A DNA stretch of 64,000 nt from NCBI RefSeq assembly GCF_000568255.1, contig NZ_KK037166.1, forward strand, positions 7,065,171 to 7,129,170, read 5' to 3'. Of this stretch, positions 45,556-52,506 are shown piece after piece. The position numbers and the translations under genes were made by a program. Under the pieces are notes generated by a model, which had not been told where the DNA came from, did no database searches, and was given only the letters and a program-made list of their open reading frames with translations. The stretch is from Kutzneria sp. 744. Lineage in GTDB: Bacteria; Actinomycetota; Actinomycetes; Mycobacteriales; Pseudonocardiaceae. The stretch's first letter is position 1; each line of letters opens with the position of its first letter.

Positions 45556-45589
45556 CCGTGGCCCGGCGGGACGACGGGCCGGGCCACGG
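45556..45589 (-). terminator. intrinsic terminator of the sulfur operon
   Basis: CCGTGGCCCGGC (45556-45567) and its perfect complement GCCGGGCCACGG (45578-45589) form a 12-bp stem with a 10-base loop. On the minus strand the stem is followed by TCCTTTTCTCCCC, a U-rich tract. It lies just after the stop of the small secreted protein at 45606. Confidence 0.8.
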
Positions 45590-45605
45590 TGGGTCTTCAG
45601 ACCGC

Positions 45606-45806
45606 TCAGAACAGGCGGCCGACCGCCTGCGACACGGACTGCAGTGTGCCGAGCGGAGGCACGCCGAGCAGGGTGAACGTCCAGATGTTGTTGAGGGAAC
45701 TGGTGTCCGGCTGGTCGACGACGGTCACGCCGTCGGCCAGCGCGGGCGAGGCGGCGCCGATGAAGGCGGCGGCCACCAGGATGGTGGTGACGAGAGCCTT
45801 GCGCAT
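45606..45806 (-). CDS. small secreted protein 2 of the sulfur operon
   Basis: A 66-residue exported protein: signal peptide MRKALVTTILVAAAFIGAAS with cleavage after ALA, leaving about 42 residues (DGVTVVDQPDTSSLNNIWTF, then LLGVPPLGTLQSVSQAV). No Cys. AAGGAA ribosome site upstream. It is the last gene before the terminator, 20 bases after a similar small gene. Family and function not recognised. Confidence 0.75.
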   Translation of the reverse strand: MRKALVTTILVAAAFIGAASPALADGVTVVDQPDTSSLNNIWTFTLLGVPPLGTLQSVSQAVGRLF

Positions 45807-45826
45807 GAGGGGAATTCCTTTCCTGG

Positions 45827-46018
45827 TCAGCCGCTGATGAGCTTCAGCAGGCCGTCGACGGGGGCGAGGGCGGTGGTGGGCAGGCCCACCGTGGGACCGA
45901 GCAGCGAGCCGACGTCCACACCCGGCAGGGCCCAGATCGGGAGGGTGTCGGCGGAGGCCGAGCCGGCCCCGACCGCGAGCAGTGCGGCGGTCAGCACGCC
46001 GATGACAACAGCCTTCAT
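45827..46018 (-). CDS. small secreted protein 1 of the sulfur operon
   Basis: A 63-residue exported protein: signal peptide MKAVVIGVLTAALLAVGAG with cleavage after SASA, leaving about 40 residues (DTLPIWALPGVDVGSLLGPT, ending DGLLKLISG) that are hydrophobic and Pro/Gly-rich without Cys. It starts 11 bases after the YeeE-like gene, with AAGGAAG upstream of the ATG. It resembles the next small protein in plan (signal, I-W segment, hydrophobic tail), suggesting distant paralogues. Confidence 0.75.
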   Translation of the reverse strand: MKAVVIGVLTAALLAVGAGSASADTLPIWALPGVDVGSLLGPTVGLPTTALAPVDGLLKLISG

Positions 46019-46029
46019 GGAACTTCCTT

Positions 46030-47262
46030 TCAGCAAACGGAATCGGTGGGTTTGGGGTTGCCCAGCCCGAACAGCGGGCGCAGGGGCACGCCGACATAGG
46101 TGCCGACGATGGCGGCGGCGCCCCAGAGCCAGCCGTGCAGGCTGAAGGAGGCGACGCCGGAGAAGTAGGCGCCGATGTTGCAGCCGCCGGCCATGCGGGC
46201 GCCGAAACCCATGAGCATGCCGCCGATGACCGCGCCGACGGCCATCTTCCACGGCACGGCACGGTGCAGGACAAAGGCTCCGGCCAGGGCCGAGGCGATC
46301 AGGGCCCCGAGCATGATGCCGAAGTCCATCACCGACACGCGGTCGGCCAGCACGGAGGCGTGCAGCGCGGCGGCGTTCTTCGGCACCGTCCAATAGGGAG
46401 TGTTGGAGATGTCGATCCCCATCCAACCAAGGAACTTCGCTCCCCACAAGGCGAAGGCGGCGGTGATTCCCCACGGACTCCCCGACACGAGCAGCGTCAC
46501 GGCGTTCAGCACCGCGAGCAGGATCGCGCCCACCCAGAGCGGCCACGCGCCCCGCAGCACCCGCGTCCAGCCCCGGGCCACGGGGGCCGGCTCGATCGGC
46601 GGCGGGTTGCGACGCCGTTGCAGCAGAAGGGATCCGCCGGCGATCGCGCCGATGATCAGGAACGAGAACAGCACGCCGCCGCCGTAGCCCAGCGGCGTCT
46701 CGGCCAGCGACACCGTCGGGCCGAGCGACTGGAGGTACCCGATCCAGTTGGCGGCGAAGGCGCTGCCGATCGAGCCGAGGATGAAGCCGCCCAACGTGTA
46801 CAGGATCGCCGTCTGTCCACTGCCGACGGCGAAGAGCGTGCCCGACGCGCAGGAGCCGCCGATCTGCATGCCGATGCCGAAGATGAACGCCCCCAGCGCG
46901 ACGCCGATGCTCGCCGGCAGGATGATTCCCTTGGGAGCGCCGGAAAGCCCGATGCCGGATTGCAGGATCAACGCGAACAGCGCCACCGCGACGGCCAACA
47001 TCAGCATGTGGGCCCGGATCGCCGCGCCCTGCCCCACCGCGACGATCTGCCGCCACGCCGAGGTGAAACCGAAGCGGGAGTGGAACAACACCAGTCCCAG
47101 CGCCAGCCCCACCACGTACAGCAGGGCCAGCTTCCAGCCTGCCGCGTGATAGACGGCAAAGCCCAGTATCGCGGCCAGGGCCGTGCCGACGACGATCACG
47201 CCGGATCTGGCCGACGGCGCCTCGACCGCGAGCACGGGCAGTCGCTCATTGGCGACGGACAT
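46030..47262 (-). CDS. YeeE/YedE family membrane transporter (sulfur-compound uptake)
   Basis: A 410-residue membrane protein with two repeats of the YeeE fold. Each repeat holds a conserved Cys-bearing motif: FGIGMQIGGSCASGTLFAVG and LMGFGARMAGGCNIGAYFSG; also FHSRFGFTSAWRQIV. In YeeE these Cys relay thiosulfate through the membrane. ATG at 47262 with TAGGAGGG upstream, 14 bases after the Met-rich membrane protein gene. Role by context: import of a sulfur oxyanion or related species. Confidence 0.88.
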   Translation of the reverse strand: MSVANERLPVLAVEAPSARSGVIVVGTALAAILGFAVYHAAGWKLALLYVVGLALGLVLFHSRFGFTSAWRQIVAVGQGAAIRAHMLMLAVAVALFALILQSGIGLSGAPKGIILPASIGVALGAFIFGIGMQIGGSCASGTLFAVGSGQTAILYTLGGFILGSIGSAFAANWIGYLQSLGPTVSLAETPLGYGGGVLFSFLIIGAIAGGSLLLQRRRNPPPIEPAPVARGWTRVLRGAWPLWVGAILLAVLNAVTLLVSGSPWGITAAFALWGAKFLGWMGIDISNTPYWTVPKNAAALHASVLADRVSVMDFGIMLGALIASALAGAFVLHRAVPWKMAVGAVIGGMLMGFGARMAGGCNIGAYFSGVASFSLHGWLWGAAAIVGTYVGVPLRPLFGLGNPKPTDSVC

Positions 47263-47276
47263 CTTCCCTCCTAAGA

Positions 47277-48914
47277 TCATGACAGCGGCCCCGAGATCGG
47301 GACGATGGTGCCGTTGGGAACCCACTGGCCGGGGTAGGCCATCTCCATGCCGTCCATGGTGTTGTCCATGGGCATGGCGTCGACCTGGGCCGACGCGTAC
47401 AGCCGCACCGACGGATCCGACCGCTGGCCCTGGGCGGCCAGCCACTCGTCCAGGCCGCCGATCGAACCGGTCTCGCCGGGGAAGGCGTTGGCCAGTGCGA
47501 CGGTGTAGGCCAGGGTCTGTGGATCCCGGGGGTCGAAGCGCAGCGGGATCGCCGAGCTGACAACGGATTTGAGCAGGGGGGCGGTCAGCAGCCACGGCGC
47601 GAGGTAGATGCCGTTGATGAAGGTTGGTTTCCTGGTCTGCTCCACCGCGACCTTGGACAGTTCATCCGCCGCCGTCGACCAGCCGGAGACGACCACGAGG
47701 GCGCTGTTGGGCTGCTCGGTGTCGAACACGGGGATGCCGGCCGCGCGGACGGCGGCAGCGGCGGCCTTGGACCGGGCGGAGTCGTCGCCGACGACGGTGA
47801 TCGCCGAGATCTTGCGGGCGGCCAAGAAGTCCACAAGCTTGTGGACAGCTTCGGCATCGCCTGTGGACAACGCGTCGCTGGGGCAGGACGTCAGCGCGAC
47901 CCGGCTCCCGCCGATGAGCCCGCCCAACGCGGCGTTCGCGCACTCGGGGTCGACGGTCCGTGCGGTCCCCGAGCCGGTGTCCACCGACAGCGTGGATTCC
48001 TTGCCGCCAGAGGAGAGCTGAAGCGTGCTACGCCCCGGCGGCAGGTCGATGTCCGCCCACGCCCCGTTCATTCCGGGCCGGGCCACCGCGCGGACGCCGT
48101 TGACCACGGCCTCGCCCGGCAGGTGGACGAGGTTGTGGCCGGGCCGTTGCGGGACAACCAGAACCGGTGCACCGGACGCCGTTCCCAGCAGAGGAACGCC
48201 CGGAGTCGGGAGATCCGCCGGCCGCGGGATGGCGCCGAGGGCCGCCCAAGCCAGGTAGGCGACGACCACCAAGAGGGCGCCGACGGGGTAGAGACGCTGG
48301 ACCGGCAACGTGATCGTCAACGCGGTGACGACGATCGGCAACAGGGCCACGGCCAGCAGCGCCAGCCCGAAGCCGGTGTCGTAGAGCCGGCGGTCGAAGC
48401 CGACGCCGGACACAGCGATCTGAAGAACGCCGGCCAGCGCCAATACGACGGCCAAGGTCAAGGCCAGCGGGCGAAGGCGGCCGGTGGACGGGGTCACGAG
48501 CGTCAGCCCGAGCCAAGCCACCACGCCGACGGTGTAGCCGGTGTCGGCGAGGAACTCGATCCCCATGTGGCTCAAGGAGATCTCGGAGATCAGCACCACC
48601 AGCAGACCGAAGCCGAGGTATGCCGACGGCGAGCGCCAGCGCAGCGTGGCCGGCACCGCAACGGCCAGCAGCAGCTGACCGACGGCAAAGGCCGGATGGG
48701 CGTCCAACCACAGCAAGGAGATCACGTCGGCCACGGCCGTGACGGCACCGGCGATCCACGCGATGACGAAGGTGCTGCGCGGCAACGAAACCACGGTTGG
48801 GCGCAGCAGTCCGATTCCGGCGACGGCAGCCGTCGCCAACAACAGCACGATCCTGAGCAGCAGTACGGCAGGGGGCACACCGGTGACGGATGCGTCCATG
48901 CCCATGTCGGTCAT
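47277..48914 (-). CDS. polytopic membrane protein with Met-rich ends and extracytoplasmic domain
   Basis: About 545 residues. The start is Met-rich (MTDMGMDAS); a TTG at 48920 adds two residues. Seven or so helices follow (AVLLLRIVLLLATAAVAGIG to VGALLVVVAYLAWAALG), then about 300 non-membrane residues with DIDLPPGRSTLQLSSGGKES, a three-residue Cys pair (DPECANAAL, TSCPSDAL) and a periplasmic-binding-like segment (ISAITVVGDDSARSKAAAAA, GIPVFDTEQPNSALVVV, WLLTAPLLKSVVSS). The C-terminus carries MPMDNTMDGMEMAYPG, a motif suited to copper. Family not recognised. Confidence 0.7.
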   Translation of the reverse strand: MTDMGMDASVTGVPPAVLLLRIVLLLATAAVAGIGLLRPTVVSLPRSTFVIAWIAGAVTAVADVISLLWLDAHPAFAVGQLLLAVAVPATLRWRSPSAYLGFGLLVVLISEISLSHMGIEFLADTGYTVGVVAWLGLTLVTPSTGRLRPLALTLAVVLALAGVLQIAVSGVGFDRRLYDTGFGLALLAVALLPIVVTALTITLPVQRLYPVGALLVVVAYLAWAALGAIPRPADLPTPGVPLLGTASGAPVLVVPQRPGHNLVHLPGEAVVNGVRAVARPGMNGAWADIDLPPGRSTLQLSSGGKESTLSVDTGSGTARTVDPECANAALGGLIGGSRVALTSCPSDALSTGDAEAVHKLVDFLAARKISAITVVGDDSARSKAAAAAVRAAGIPVFDTEQPNSALVVVSGWSTAADELSKVAVEQTRKPTFINGIYLAPWLLTAPLLKSVVSSAIPLRFDPRDPQTLAYTVALANAFPGETGSIGGLDEWLAAQGQRSDPSVRLYASAQVDAMPMDNTMDGMEMAYPGQWVPNGTIVPISGPLS

Positions 48915-48982
48915 GTTCAAGGCAGTCCCGCTTAGGTAGGAGCGGGTGGCGCCGCGGTCGGGGCGGCGCCACCCGCTCGCCG

Positions 48983-50809
48983 TTACTTCACGTCCGCGTC
49001 AGCGACGACGAACAGCTCCGAGTGCGGCTTCGCGTTGCCGAAGTCGCCGTGCGGCCAGGACTTCCGGTTGAAGTTGATGCCGACCTGCCCCGTGTACTCG
49101 TCACGGAAGGCGGTGTCGACGGTCAGCTTGCCGTCCGGGCCGAGGTTCACCATGTTGACTTTGTGGTCGCCGTCGATGCCGGACCGCGCCACGAAGTAGT
49201 CCGACACCGCGACCCGTGCCGGGTTGTCGGTCTCGTGGTAGTAGCCGTCCGAGCCGACGGTGAAGTTGTCGTAGGCGCCCCAGTGCGGCCCCTGGCCCGG
49301 CGTGCCCGGGTTGATCGCCGCCGCGCCGACCAGTGTCGGGCAGTCCGCGCCGCCGCCGGTCTGCGCCTTGACAATCGTGTCGATGTTGCAGGTGTAGCCC
49401 GTGCCGTCGGACAGCAGCTTGCGAATGTCCAATGTGTACACGCCGCCGATGGTTCCGGGGTCGTCGGCCGACAGCGTGCCCTTGGGACGGCCGATCACCG
49501 CGTGGTACAGGTAGTGGTCGTCCGGGCTGACCTGCACCCAACCGCCGTTGGTGCCGCCGCCGTTGGCCTCGGTCGCGTTGGGATTGAACGCTTTCGTGGC
49601 CGTGCCGTCGTCGAACACCTCACGCCAGTGCGGCTCCGCCGCGGTGATGTCCGGCGTGTAGAAGATCGCGCCGCCCTGCATGGTCTGGGCGAACGCGCCC
49701 TTGTGCCCCGGCTGGTTGGTCACGGTGTTCTCCATGGCCGCCCGGCTTTCGGCGTGCAGCGGGTCCGCGGGGTTGGCCCGGGGACCGTCCGGCAGGTAGC
49801 TGACCGCGCGCAGCCTGGGGTTGTTGCGGTCGGAGATGTCCCAGGTCCGGATGGTCGGCCGGCGCAGGTACGGCGTCGGCTGCTTGACCGGGTCCAGGAT
49901 GATGTTGCGCGGCTCGGCGTAGTCGCTGGTGATCATCGTGTTCAGGTCCTCGCGGGCCTGGATGCCGTGCGGGTTGGCACAGGTGGCGCTGCCCAGCTGT
50001 GGCAGGTTGTCGCACAGCTTGGAGTCGTCGCCCTGCGGGGTCGCCGCCGGGGACTGAGACAGCACCTTGCCGCTCTGGTCGAAGTGCACGACCTCGCCCG
50101 GGCTGCCGGCGAAACCGTTGCCGATCACCGACGAGCCATCGCCGTACAGGTACGGCCCGGGCACCACGGGGCCGCCCATGTAGGTGCCGTAGGCGGTGCC
50201 GTCCTTGAGCGTCCAGTACGCGTCCGGCACCGAGCCGCCGAGCGTCTGGCTGGGCAGGCTGATGCCCTTGAGCTTGAGCTGCGGCAACGAGGACACATCG
50301 AACGCGTAGGTGGCCGCCGCGAACAGCGCGCCCGCGTAGATGGTGTCGCCCTTGTGCCACACGTACTGCATGTGGTGCGGCTCGTTCTCCACCAGCGGGC
50401 CGACGGTCGCGGTGTTGACGACCTTGCCGTATTCCGGCGAGCCCTTGGTGGCGTCGATGACGGCGAGGAAGTCCGGTCCCGGCAACGCGTTGCGCACCTT
50501 GGTCAGCCCGCCGCCGAGCGTGCCCGGCAGGTTCTTGATGTCCGGCACGACGGTGTCGGCGATGTTCTCGTCGCCGGCCCAGACCAACAGCCATTCCTTG
50601 CGGCTGGCGGACTTCGCGGCGTACTGCGGCACCAGGTGGTTGGTGACGGAGTAGTCCTTGCCGTCCGAGCCGGTCACGTGCTCGGTGCTGACCTGCACGT
50701 CGGCGTACGCGGACGTGCCCGCGGCCGGGAAGAACGTGGCGGCGGCGGCGACAACCGCGGCCGCCCCGACGATCCTCGCCCGCCGCCGGCCAGGCGGATG
50801 AACAGACAT
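48983..50809 (-). CDS. secreted SBP56-like protein (selenium-binding protein / methanethiol oxidase family)
   Basis: A 608-residue exported beta-propeller. ATG at 50809 (GGGAG upstream) gives an Arg-rich leader, RRRARIVGAAAVVAAAATFF, cleaved after SAYA; the double Arg suggests Tat export. SBP56 traits: ENEPHHMQYVWHKGDTIYAG, CANPHGIQAREDLNTMITSD followed by YAEPRN, and RTWDISDRNNPRL. Bacterial relatives (MtoX) are copper enzymes oxidising methanethiol to formaldehyde, H2S and peroxide. Longer than most relatives. Alternative: another seven-bladed propeller of unknown role. Heads the operon with the YeeE transporter, after a leader peptide of the sulfur-gene type. Confidence 0.6.
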   Translation of the reverse strand: MSVHPPGRRRARIVGAAAVVAAAATFFPAAGTSAYADVQVSTEHVTGSDGKDYSVTNHLVPQYAAKSASRKEWLLVWAGDENIADTVVPDIKNLPGTLGGGLTKVRNALPGPDFLAVIDATKGSPEYGKVVNTATVGPLVENEPHHMQYVWHKGDTIYAGALFAAATYAFDVSSLPQLKLKGISLPSQTLGGSVPDAYWTLKDGTAYGTYMGGPVVPGPYLYGDGSSVIGNGFAGSPGEVVHFDQSGKVLSQSPAATPQGDDSKLCDNLPQLGSATCANPHGIQAREDLNTMITSDYAEPRNIILDPVKQPTPYLRRPTIRTWDISDRNNPRLRAVSYLPDGPRANPADPLHAESRAAMENTVTNQPGHKGAFAQTMQGGAIFYTPDITAAEPHWREVFDDGTATKAFNPNATEANGGGTNGGWVQVSPDDHYLYHAVIGRPKGTLSADDPGTIGGVYTLDIRKLLSDGTGYTCNIDTIVKAQTGGGADCPTLVGAAAINPGTPGQGPHWGAYDNFTVGSDGYYHETDNPARVAVSDYFVARSGIDGDHKVNMVNLGPDGKLTVDTAFRDEYTGQVGINFNRKSWPHGDFGNAKPHSELFVVADADVK

Positions 50810-50905
50810 GTGTGCTCCCGATTCGTGAAAGAGAAAATGCGCGCGACTGACCGACCGGACACCATGCCGGTGTTCGGGCAAGCGCTTTCAGCGGCTACCG
50901 AACAT

Positions 50906-50918
50906 GTCGGTCACCGAC
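50906..50918. promoter_or_regulatory. 13-base palindrome, site 1 (leader region)
   Basis: GTCGGTCACCGAC at 50906-50918 (perfect apart from its centre base). It lies between the leader-peptide stop and the SBP56-like start. The same palindrome is at 51103-51115. In RNA it could also fold as a short hairpin. Confidence 0.5.
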
Positions 50919-50933
50919 GAATATGAGTTGGCC

Positions 50934-51014
50934 TCAGCGGCCGAGACAGAGGTCGCTGGCCTGCCTCTGCAGGTCGACGTGCCGGCGAATGGTCAGATAG
51001 ACCCCGCGCATCAT
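50934..51014 (-). CDS. actinobacterial RRHVDL-type leader peptide
   Basis: A 26-residue frame from ATG at 51014 (or 51011): after MMRGVY it reads LTIRRHVDLQRQASDLC, then LGR and stop. The pattern L-T-x-R-R-H-V-D-L-x-R-x-A-S-x-L-C is that of the putative leader peptides found upstream of many sulfur-metabolism genes in Actinomycetota, where a Cys codon near the end is thought to sense cysteine supply. It is 124 bases upstream of the SBP56-like gene. A good promoter places the transcript start at or next to the ATG, so it is probably leaderless. Confidence 0.85.
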   Translation of the reverse strand: MMRGVYLTIRRHVDLQRQASDLCLGR

Positions 51015-51021
51015 GCGCAAG

Positions 51022-51050
51022 ATGATGGTGCTTTCGGAGTAACTTGTCAA
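51022..51050 (-). promoter_or_regulatory. promoter of the sulfur operon
   Basis: On the minus strand TTGACA (51045-51050) is followed after exactly 17 bases by CATCAT (51022-51027). The expected start point falls at about 51014-51016, on the leader-peptide ATG. The -35 matches the vegetative consensus perfectly. Confidence 0.65.
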
Positions 51051-51102
51051 TGAGTTCCCCAAGGGCGGGAAATGCCCCCAATTGGGTGAGCGCTATTGAC
51101 GT

Positions 51103-51115
51103 GTCGGTGACCGAC
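51103..51115. promoter_or_regulatory. 13-base palindrome, site 2 (upstream of promoter)
   Basis: GTCGGTGACCGAC, reverse complement of site 1 at 50906-50918. It lies 53 bases upstream of the -35 box, a position suited to an activator or to looping with site 1. No regulator gene adjoins that clearly matches. Confidence 0.5.
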
Positions 51116-51149
51116 AAAATGCCGCCTCGTCACCGGCGGCCGTTTTGTT
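51114..51149. terminator. bidirectional-type terminator after doxX-like gene
   Basis: ACAAAATGCCGCC pairs with GGCGGCCGTTTTGT around the loop TCGTCACC, with one bulge. A-rich and T-rich ends on both sides make it usable in either direction; it follows the stop of the DoxX-like gene (minus strand, 51161). Confidence 0.7.
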
Positions 51150-51160
51150 AGTGGACCGGG

Positions 51161-51529
51161 TCAGCCGAGGAAACGGCCGACCGCGACGAAGGCGGCCAAC
51201 AGTAGCAGAATTCCGTTGGCGGGCAACGGTTGCCGCTCGTCGCGCCTGAGGTGGACTCGGATCGCGCCGATCTGCACGACAACCAGCCCGACGGCGGCGA
51301 TCGGCGTCAGGATCAGGGCGATTCCGGTCGGCTCCGGGAGGACCAGGCCGAGTGCGCCCAGTATCTCGACCGCCCCGACGGCCTTCACGCCGGCATCCGA
51401 GGTGTCCTTCATCCAGTCGAACCGGCCGGACGCCGCCAGCTGCTCGCGCGGCCGCACCACCTTGATGCCGCCGGCGGCCAGGTAGACCAATGCCAGTAGA
51501 ACCTGTACGACCCACAGTGCGATGTTCAC
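51161..51529 (-). CDS. DoxX-like membrane protein
   Basis: A 122-residue four-helix membrane protein: IALWVVQVLLALVYLAAGGI then KVVRPREQL, VGAVEILGALGLVLPE and ILTPIAAVGLVVVQIGAI. Matches DoxX-like (SURF4/DoxX clan) proteins of unknown electron or thiol-related function. GTG at 51529 with GGAGA upstream; TTG at 51541 is an alternative. Divergent from an HxlR regulator that probably controls it. Confidence 0.8.
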   Translation of the reverse strand: MNIALWVVQVLLALVYLAAGGIKVVRPREQLAASGRFDWMKDTSDAGVKAVGAVEILGALGLVLPEPTGIALILTPIAAVGLVVVQIGAIRVHLRRDERQPLPANGILLLLAAFVAVGRFLG

Positions 51530-51556
51530 GGAATTCTCCAATCCTTACCTCTTGTG

Positions 51557-51593
51557 TGTAGCCTCATGGTGTGTCTGTATGGGCGGCGCTACA
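51557..51593. promoter_or_regulatory. inverted repeat between doxX-like and hxlR genes
   Basis: TGTAGC (51557-51562) and GCTACA (51588-51593) form an inverted repeat 25 bases apart in the shared 5' region of the divergent genes. Likely operator for the HxlR protein. Confidence 0.4.
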
Positions 51594-51635
51594 AAAGGCA
51601 CATCGATGTATGTGTCCAGGAAGGGCGGCTCGGCC

Positions 51636-52007
51636 ATGGCGCAGGTCACACGCAAGGGCGACTTCACGCCGCCGATCAAGCACGGCGGCGCCGTCCGCGA
51701 GGTGCTCGACCGGATCGGCGACAAGTGGAGCCTGCTGGTCGTCGGCACGCTGCGGGACGGTCCGATGCGCTTCGGCGAGCTGGAGAAGGCGATCGCCGGT
51801 ATCTCCCAGCGCATGCTCACGCTGACGTTGAAGCATCTCGTCGAGGACGGCCTGATCGCCCGCACCGCCTACGCCGAGGTGCCGCCGCGCGTCGAGTACG
51901 AGGTGACCGAGCTGGGCAAGACGTTGGTGCCGCTGGTGATCGCGCTCGCCGAGTGGGCGATGGCCAATCGCGAGCAGATCAACGCCAACCGCAGCTCCTA
52001 CAGGTAA
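51636..52007 (+). CDS. HxlR-family transcriptional regulator
   Basis: A 123-residue winged-helix regulator: HGGAVREVLDRIGDKWSLLV, then LRDGPMRFGELEKAIAGISQ, RMLTLTLKHLVEDGLIARTA and PRVEYEVTELGKTLVP are HxlR hallmarks. Many sense electrophiles or thiol stress; only the general fold is seen here, and there is no Cys near the start. ATG at 51636 chosen; ATG at 51606 is in frame. Divergent from the DoxX-like gene. Confidence 0.88.
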   Translation: MAQVTRKGDFTPPIKHGGAVREVLDRIGDKWSLLVVGTLRDGPMRFGELEKAIAGISQRMLTLTLKHLVEDGLIARTAYAEVPPRVEYEVTELGKTLVPLVIALAEWAMANREQINANRSSYR

Positions 52008-52453
52008 CCGCGGATCCGGTCCCGGAGTGCCTTGCGTCGCAACGCCTCCGTGGCGGCAAGGACCACTTCGGACAGTGGGTGCGGCAGCTCAGCGTCCAGC
52101 TCGCGCCCGGCGGCCTCGGTGGCCTCCCAGGCCTGTTCGAGCTTGGGCAGCAGTGTGCGGGCCTGCGGCGTCAGGTCGACAATCCGTTGGCGCGCATCGG
52201 TTCCCGGCGACAGGGAGACGAGCCCCTTGCGCTCCATGGCAGCGACGGTCTGGCTGGCAGCGGAGTGGGTGACCTCGACGACCTCGGCCAGCGAGCGGAT
52301 GGAGCTGGGCCCCAGTGCGGCGAGGGTGCGCAGGAACGGGGCGTAGCGCGGGCGGAAGCCGGTGAGCCCGAGCTCCTCCTCGACGACGGCCACGTCGCCG
52401 TCCAACAGCTCGAGTAGGTGGCGCAGTCGTGTGCCCAGTCCCGGTCCCGTCAC
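51998..52453 (-). CDS. MarR-family transcriptional regulator
   Basis: A 151-residue winged-helix regulator: RTLAALGPSSIRSLAEVVEV then THSAASQTVAAMERKGLVSL with the wing TDARQRIVDLTPQARTLLP. GTG start. It is divergent from a proline iminopeptidase gene, and an inverted repeat lies between them. Its 3' end overlaps the hxlR gene by ten bases. Confidence 0.88.
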   Translation of the reverse strand: MTGPGLGTRLRHLLELLDGDVAVVEEELGLTGFRPRYAPFLRTLAALGPSSIRSLAEVVEVTHSAASQTVAAMERKGLVSLSPGTDARQRIVDLTPQARTLLPKLEQAWEATEAAGRELDAELPHPLSEVVLAATEALRRKALRDRIRGYL

Positions 52454-52464
52454 CGCGGCAATAT

Positions 52465-52490
52465 AACAGTGCTAATGTAACAGCACTGTT
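52465..52490. promoter_or_regulatory. MarR-type operator
   Basis: AACAGTGC (52465-52472) and GCACTGTT (52483-52490) are perfect inverted arms, 12 bases before one start and 17 before the other, in the region shared by the marR and peptidase genes. TAACAG also repeats directly. Confidence 0.65.
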
Positions 52491-52506
52491 GCATCAAGGG
52501 GGACCC

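Noticed and set aside
50911..51117. 68-codon minus-strand frame covering the sulfur-operon leader region
   Set aside because: It would start with TTG inside a terminator stem, has no ribosome site and reads as low-complexity Arg/Pro/His text. The overlapping RRHVDL peptide in another frame explains the region better.
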